Program-made: the position numbers and the translations under genes
The notes under the pieces: generated by a model
The model's input: only the letters and a program-made list of their open reading frames with translations
The model's database searches: none
What the model was told of the DNA's origin: nothing
Assembly: GCA_937871605.1 (NCBI GenBank)
Contig: CALMRM010000030.1
Span: 1-8,209, forward strand
DNA from: an uncultured Terriglobus sp.
GTDB lineage: Bacteria > Acidobacteriota > Terriglobia > Terriglobales > Acidobacteriaceae
Direction: 5' to 3'
DNA length: 8,209 nucleotides
In this document: piece after piece, positions 6,573 through 8,209 of the stretch
Numbering within the stretch: the stretch's first letter is position 1
Layout of the letters: each line of letters opens with the position of its first letter

Positions 6573-7612
6573 TTCCCTTTCAGTACGAACGCGCCTCCAA
6601 CCCGGAAGCTGCCGTGCACTCCCTTGTAACAGCTAAGGGCGCCAAGCTGCTGGGCGGCGGCACCAACCTGGTCGATCTCATGAAGCAGAACGTGGAGAAC
6701 CCGACCACGCTGATCGACATCACCCGCCTGCAGGCGCTGGCGGCGGTCACACCCGCAGAGGGCGGCCATCGCATGGGTGCCCTGGTACGCAACAGCGACC
6801 TGGCCAACACGCCGGACGTGCTGAAGACCTATCCGCTGCTGTCACAGGCCATCCTGGCCGGTGCCTCCGCGCAGTTGCGCAATCTGGCCACCACGGGCGG
6901 CAACTTGATGCAGCGCACGCGGTGCTACTACTTCTATGACCCGTCGCTGCCCGCCTGCAACAAGCGTGCGCCCGGCTCCGGCTGCGGCGCCATTCAGGGC
7001 TTTAACCGCATCCACGCAGTGTTGGGCCAGACTGACGAGGGTGCCACTAGTGCACACACCTGCATCGCCACCAACCCCTCGGATATGAGCGTGGCGATGG
7101 CGGCGCTGGATGGCCTTGTAGAGATCAGCGGTCCCAAGGGCAAGCGCACCATGCCGGTACGTGACTTTCACCGGTTACCCGGCAAGACGCCGCAACTCGA
7201 CACCAACCTGCAGCCGGACGAACTGATCACGGCCGTGCACCTGCCTGCCTCCGCTGCAAAGTTTGCGGCACACAGCTACTACCTGAAGGCGCGTGACCGG
7301 CAGAGCTATGCATTCGCCCTGGTCTCGGTTGCCGCCGGGCTTGAGCTGGAAGGTGACCGCATCCAGTCCGTCGCGCTTGCGCTGGGCGGTGTGGCGCACA
7401 AGCCGTGGACCAGCAAGGCTGCGGAACAGGCACTTGTGGGCAAGCCCGCCAACGAGGCCACCTTCAAGGCAGCCGCCGAAGCCGCCATGCAGGGTGCCAA
7501 GGGCTACGAACACAACGCCTTTAAGATCGAACTGGCCAAGCAGGTGATCGTGCGCGGCCTGACCTTGGCGGCGCAGGGCACGCAGCGCAGCGCAGAAGGA
7601 GCCGCAGCATGA
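6569..7612 (+). CDS. paoB: Aldehyde oxidoreductase FAD-binding subunit PaoB
   Basis: The product is 347 residues from a GTG that overlaps the paoA stop (GTGA). It begins Met-Ile-Pro-Phe-Gln-Tyr-Glu-Arg-Ala, the expected family N-terminus. The longer frame from ATG 6509 is rejected because its extra residues only read the paoA 3' end out of frame. The FAD-binding (PCMH-type, CO dehydrogenase flavoprotein) domain is at ~1-215, with Leu-Gly-Gly-Gly-Thr-Asn-Leu-Val-Asp at 28-36 and Ala-Thr-Thr-Gly-Gly-Asn at 107-112. The CO-dehydrogenase flavoprotein C-terminal domain is at ~230-335. Cys119, Cys130, Cys139 and Cys165 lie in an inserted loop. In E. coli PaoB (established knowledge) an insertion of this type binds an extra [4Fe-4S] cluster. 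The subunit passes electrons to its FAD and on to an acceptor. It has no signal peptide and is presumably carried out with PaoA. It overlaps paoC by ATGA, implying translational coupling. Confidence 0.94.
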   Translation: MIPFQYERASNPEAAVHSLVTAKGAKLLGGGTNLVDLMKQNVENPTTLIDITRLQALAAVTPAEGGHRMGALVRNSDLANTPDVLKTYPLLSQAILAGASAQLRNLATTGGNLMQRTRCYYFYDPSLPACNKRAPGSGCGAIQGFNRIHAVLGQTDEGATSAHTCIATNPSDMSVAMAALDGLVEISGPKGKRTMPVRDFHRLPGKTPQLDTNLQPDELITAVHLPASAAKFAAHSYYLKARDRQSYAFALVSVAAGLELEGDRIQSVALALGGVAHKPWTSKAAEQALVGKPANEATFKAAAEAAMQGAKGYEHNAFKIELAKQVIVRGLTLAAQGTQRSAEGAAA

Positions 7613-8166
7613 TCGAACTGCAGGAAGAACAGAAGCCCGTCGGTAACGGCAAGGAGATGCCGTACCGCTACGATGGCAAGCTCAAGGTCACAGGCAAGGC
7701 GCGTTATGCTGCGGAGTTTGCGCCGGATATCCAGAAGGATGCCGGCGGCAAGACCATGCTGTACGCCTACCTGGTGCAGGCCACGGTGCCCTCCGGCGAA
7801 ATCCTCGCCATGGACACCACAGCGGCGGACCGCGCGTCCGGCGTGGTCAAAATATTGACCCCGTTTAACGCACCCAAGCTGCCGATCGTCGCACCCAAGC
7901 CGCCTGCCGTGCGCACATTGTCCCTGCTGCAGGACCGCACCGTGTACTACAACGGCGAACCCATCGGTGTAGTCATTGCCAAGTCCCAGGTGGAGGCCGC
8001 ACAAGCTGCGGCGCTCATCAAGGTTCGCTACAAGCAGGCACCTGCCAAGCTCGATTTTGATCACCGCTTAAACGAGGCGCGCAAGCCCAAGAGCGCCAGC
8101 GCGCCCGTTGCTCGAAAACCGGGCGAGGCCGACGCCATTTTTTTTTTTTATTATACGGTGATGTAG
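7609..8166 (+). CDS. paoC: Aldehyde oxidoreductase molybdopterin subunit PaoC, N-terminal fragment ended by in-frame TAG
   Basis: The ATG overlaps the paoB stop (ATGA), and AAGGAG at 7596-7601 is well spaced. The visible 185 residues begin the large catalytic subunit, which in this family is about 700 or more residues. They include Asp-Gly-Lys-Leu-Lys-Val-Thr-Gly-Lys-Ala-Arg-Tyr at 22-33, the start of the a/b hammerhead domain, and Pro-Ile-Gly-Val-Val-Ile-Ala ending in Val-Arg-Tyr near residue 145. At codon 177 the sequence turns into Ile-Phe-Phe-Phe-Tyr-Tyr-Thr-Val-Met followed by TAG (8164-8166). Right after the stop, the same frame reads typical PaoC residues (Glu-Ile-Tyr-Thr-Thr-Pro...). 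The molybdopterin-binding part lies beyond the window. As read, the protein would be non-functional; either the gene is a pseudogene or the sequence is wrong here. The family assignment itself is firm. Confidence 0.88.
   Translation: MIELQEEQKPVGNGKEMPYRYDGKLKVTGKARYAAEFAPDIQKDAGGKTMLYAYLVQATVPSGEILAMDTTAADRASGVVKILTPFNAPKLPIVAPKPPAVRTLSLLQDRTVYYNGEPIGVVIAKSQVEAAQAAALIKVRYKQAPAKLDFDHRLNEARKPKSASAPVARKPGEADAIFFFYYTVM
8137..8166 (+). other. Anomalous AT-rich patch (T12 tract) with in-frame stop inside paoC
   Basis: Positions 8138-8149 are twelve T's, followed by ATTATACGGTGATGTAG. This is wholly unlike the GC-rich coding DNA on both sides. The patch is exactly ten codons, and the frame before and after it is the same. 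Confidence 0.85.
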
Positions 8167-8209
8167 GAGATCTACACCACGCCGCTGCAGACGCATAACC
8201 CCATGGAGC
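8167..8209 (+). pseudogene. paoC: paoC continuation after the TAG, in the same frame, cut by window end
   Basis: In frame with the upstream fragment, this reads Glu-Ile-Tyr-Thr-Thr-Pro-Leu-Gln-Thr-His-Asn-Pro-Met-Glu. It matches the Tyr-x-Thr-Pro-x-x-x-His-Asn-Pro-Met-Glu segment that follows the hammerhead domain in aldehyde oxidase/xanthine dehydrogenase large subunits. It shows the gene continues past the stop codon. It may be a pseudogene remnant or simply part of an intact paoC if the TAG is an error. Confidence 0.75.

Noticed and set aside
8138..8149. T12 tract as a phase-variation switch
   Set aside because: The downstream PaoC frame is already in register and the TAG is outside the tract, so length changes would not restore the reading frame.

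Overview
The window looks like a piece of a GC-rich Acidobacteriota genome (Terriglobales/Acidobacteriaceae type). The clue is the very large Ser/Thr/Ala-rich protein built of 'choice-of-anchor D' (ASPM-SPD-2-Hydin, ASH) repeats. It ends in an Ig-like domain interrupted by a hydrophobic, Arg-rich, lipobox-like insert, an architecture I associate with this phylum. The assignment is inference; no rRNA or tRNA is present to confirm it.

Layout. (1) Positions 1-4271, plus strand: the 3' part of the giant repeat protein, whose start lies left of the window. It has one partial and about eleven complete ASH units, then the interrupted Ig-like end. (2) Positions 4273-5418, minus strand, convergent with a single base between the two stop codons: a RibB-RibA fusion. 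It has a largely intact DHBP-synthase half, but its GTP-cyclohydrolase-II half has lost all zinc-ligand cysteines (RibBX-like). (3) Positions 5498-5725, minus strand: a 75-residue basic conserved-looking protein with a GTG start, separated from ribB by a hairpin resembling an intrinsic terminator. (4) Positions 5726-5855: a short divergent intergenic region with a 10-bp-period direct repeat. (5) Positions 5871-8209, plus strand: a tightly coupled paoA-paoB-paoC operon (stop/start overlaps GTGA and ATGA) for a periplasmic molybdenum aldehyde oxidoreductase. PaoA is the Tat-exported 2x[2Fe-2S] subunit, PaoB the FAD subunit with the extra four-cysteine [4Fe-4S] loop, and PaoC the molybdopterin subunit.

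The three pao products would work as one complex: aldehyde oxidation at the molybdenum cofactor of PaoC, electron flow through the PaoA clusters, and exit via FAD in PaoB. PaoC is abnormal here. A T12 tract in an AT-rich patch and an in-frame TAG interrupt it at about residue 177, yet the family sequence resumes in the same frame immediately afterwards. This could be a real lesion or a sequence/assembly error. The most unusual items are this interruption, the doubly altered RibB-RibA fusion, and the membrane/lipobox insert inside the last Ig-like domain of the giant protein. I see no CRISPR array, IS element, tRNA or rRNA.
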